From: Duncaniella sp.
GTDB lineage: Bacteria; Bacteroidota; Bacteroidia; Bacteroidales; Muribaculaceae
Direction of reading: 5' to 3'
DNA: 64,000 nucleotides
Assembly (NCBI GenBank): GCA_023664955.1
Contig: JAMPEV010000001.1
Coordinates: 321,899 to 385,898, forward strand
This document shows positions 62,651-64,000 of the stretch, piece after piece (within the stretch, counting starts at the first letter, position 1; every line of letters starts with the position of its first letter). The notes under the pieces were generated by a model that was not told where the DNA came from, ran no database searches, and worked only from the letters and a program-made list of their open reading frames with translations. The position numbers and the translations under genes were made by a program.

Positions 62651-63694
62651 TTAGCAGTTTTCGGGGCGTAGTGTGCGGACGGTAGCACCTGCACGCCACA
62701 TTTCGCTTTCGCGGAGAGCTTTGAGTTCTTCCTCAAGCTTTTCGCGATAGTCGGGCTGGGTGTTGGAGTCGATAGAACGTTGAGCTTCACGACCGGTTTT
62801 CACGCTCTCATAAAGGTCATAAACTACCGGTTTGATTGCATCATGGAATGGTCCCATCCAGTCAAGGGCACCGCGCTGAGCAGTGGTAGAGCAGTTAGCA
62901 TACATCCAGTCCATACCTTTAGCAGCAAAGAGTGGCATGAGTGACTGAGTAAGTTCCTCGACAGTCTCATTGAAAGCCTCAGATGGAGTGTGACCATTTT
63001 CGCGTAGCACTTCATATTGGGCAAGGAGCAAGCCCTGGATAGCACCCATTAGAGAACCGCGTTCGCCGGTTAGGTCCGAAACAGCCTCACGCTGGAAAGT
63101 AGTCTCGAATAGGTAGCCCGAACCGATGCCGATACCGATAGCCAAAGTACGTTCAAGGGCCTTACCGGTAGCATCTTGATAAACAGCGAAGCTTGAGTTT
63201 GTGCCTTTACCTTCCTTGAAAAGCACGCGGAGCATAGTACCTGAACCCTTAGGAGCCACCATAATAACATCAACATCAGCAGGGGGTACCACACCTGTGC
63301 GGTCGCTCCAGTTGATAGCGAAACCATGGCTAAAATAAAGAGCTTTGCCGGGGGTCAGGTGCTTCTTGATTACAGGCCACTGAGAGATAACGGCGGCGTC
63401 GCTGAGAAGGCACATGATAATGGTGCCTCGCTTGCAAGCCTCTTCGATAGAGAAAAGAGTTTCGCCGGGAACCCAACCGTCGGCTACAGCCTTTTCGTAA
63501 GTTTTACCTTCGCGCTGGCCAACGATAACGTTGAAACCGTTATCGCGGAGGTCAAGACCCTGGCCGGGACCCTGCACGCCATAACCAATCACTGCGAGAG
63601 TCTCGTCCTTGAGTACCTCACGTGCCTTTTCCAAGGGGAATTCTTCGCGGGTGATGACTGTTTCTTCAACACCGCCAAAATTTAATTTTGCCAT
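62651..63694 (-). CDS. ilvC: Ketol-acid reductoisomerase
   Basis: Second common step of valine and isoleucine synthesis: NADPH-linked rearrangement and reduction of acetolactate. 347 residues: a Rossmann domain with AVIGYGVQGPGQGLDLRDNG and IIMCLLSDAAV, FSHGFAI, PPADVDVIMVAPKGSG, then the C-terminal knotted domain with the metal-site acids in SDLTGERGSLMGAIQGLL and NETVEELTQSL. The RDNG...QR cofactor loop is the form usual in Bacteroidota. It follows the acyl-ACP thioesterase gene by 20 nt in a leftward operon; ilvB, ilvN or ilvD could lie further right, outside the window. Confidence 0.97.
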   Translation of the reverse strand: MAKLNFGGVEETVITREEFPLEKAREVLKDETLAVIGYGVQGPGQGLDLRDNGFNVIVGQREGKTYEKAVADGWVPGETLFSIEEACKRGTIIMCLLSDAAVISQWPVIKKHLTPGKALYFSHGFAINWSDRTGVVPPADVDVIMVAPKGSGTMLRVLFKEGKGTNSSFAVYQDATGKALERTLAIGIGIGSGYLFETTFQREAVSDLTGERGSLMGAIQGLLLAQYEVLRENGHTPSEAFNETVEELTQSLMPLFAAKGMDWMYANCSTTAQRGALDWMGPFHDAIKPVVYDLYESVKTGREAQRSIDSNTQPDYREKLEEELKALRESEMWRAGATVRTLRPENC

Positions 63695-63714
63695 AATATT
63701 TATATTTATATGTT

Positions 63715-64000
63715 TTATCGTTGCTTAAATTGTATCCTTGCAAGCGCGCATGGAGTACGGTTCACCTCAATCATTACATCAAATAGTTCAGGACTGCCTT
63801 CATGAGGAGCGCTCACCGTGCGTGACAATTCATCATAATGGGCTTCACGCTTGAAAGCTATTTCAAAACGTGAAATGGAATTAGCCTCATAACGGTGAAG
63901 CGGCCATTGGTCGACTATCAGGTCAATGTAACGCCTTGTGGTTACATGGCGGTTGACATCAATGTCGGAAACTGCAAACCGATATTCCTTCTCCGTCTCT
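63715..64000 (-). CDS. Acyl-ACP thioesterase, C-terminal part (cut by window edge)
   Basis: The last 94 codons and stop of a gene entering from the right. The residues VSDIDVNRHVTTRRYIDLIVDQW match the second hotdog domain of FatA/FatB-type acyl-ACP thioesterases (D-x-N-x-H-V-N-N-type motif, here DVNRHVTT, then Y-I). It would release fatty acids from acyl carrier protein. Such a gene directly before ilvC is a pattern I know from Bacteroides branched-chain operons. The N-terminal hotdog domain lies outside the window. Confidence 0.85.
   Translation of the reverse strand, partial: ETEKEYRFAVSDIDVNRHVTTRRYIDLIVDQWPLHRYEANSISRFEIAFKREAHYDELSRTVSAPHEGSPELFDVMIEVNRTPCALARIQFKQR

Overview
The window reads as a chromosomal segment of a gut-type Bacteroidales bacterium, most likely close to Muribaculaceae. 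This is inferred from gene content, not from a database. The signs are two SusC/SusD nutrient-uptake loci, a hybrid two-component regulator, many lipoproteins with acidic residues after the lipidated Cys, Bacteroidales-only families (DUF6242, DUF6089, DUF4302, DUF5106), and repeated -7 promoter boxes of the Bacteroidota form TAnnTTTG, some with a TTTG 19-20 nt upstream. I see no rRNA, tRNA, CRISPR array, complete insertion sequence or prophage.

Layout. 1-2.3 kb: infC (cut by the window edge) and thrS, leftward. 2.5-5.3 kb: a small DUF3861 protein and dnaG. 5.3-6.0 kb: a gene-free stretch holding a helically phased 10-bp repeat array and a candidate small transcript. 6.0-15.0 kb: an envelope-biogenesis cluster (DUF6242 lipoprotein, DUF6089 barrel, uppS, bamA, two Skp/OmpH chaperones, an LptF/G permease). 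15.1-25.7 kb: housekeeping genes (ribBA, zinc ABC genes without a permease, glyS, lemA, an FKBP isomerase, tgt, a second LptF/G permease, an MscS channel, an unknown membrane protein).

25.9-49.9 kb is a polysaccharide utilization locus that fits xyloglucan. Leftward are periplasmic GH3, GH2 and a PA14-bearing GH31, then the hybrid two-component sensor. Divergently transcribed are SusC, SusD, two large surface-glycan-binding-type lipoproteins and a surface BACON-GH5 endoglucanase. The implied path is: GH5 cuts the backbone outside the cell, SusC/D import the oligosaccharides, GH31, GH2 and GH3 strip xylose, galactose and glucose in the periplasm, and the sensor activates the locus. The sensor gene carries seven tandem 11-bp repeats inside its coding sequence. 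Because 11 is not a multiple of 3, a change in copy number would usually shift the frame, so this locus may be phase variable. This is the most interesting single observation in the window.

50.0-52.2 kb: a DUF5106 lipoprotein without its usual thioredoxin part, an HD hydrolase and ilvE. 52.5-60.9 kb: a second SusC/SusD locus with no glycosidase; it has a zinc metallohydrolase lipoprotein, a DUF4302 lipoprotein and a BACON lipoprotein. 61.0-62.6 kb: a decayed region with a frameshifted orphan gene, a dispersed 20-bp palindrome also found at 16.4 kb, a second 10-bp repeat array and a broken lipoprotein-like gene. 62.65-64.0 kb: ilvC and the 3' end of an acyl-ACP thioesterase gene, leftward.
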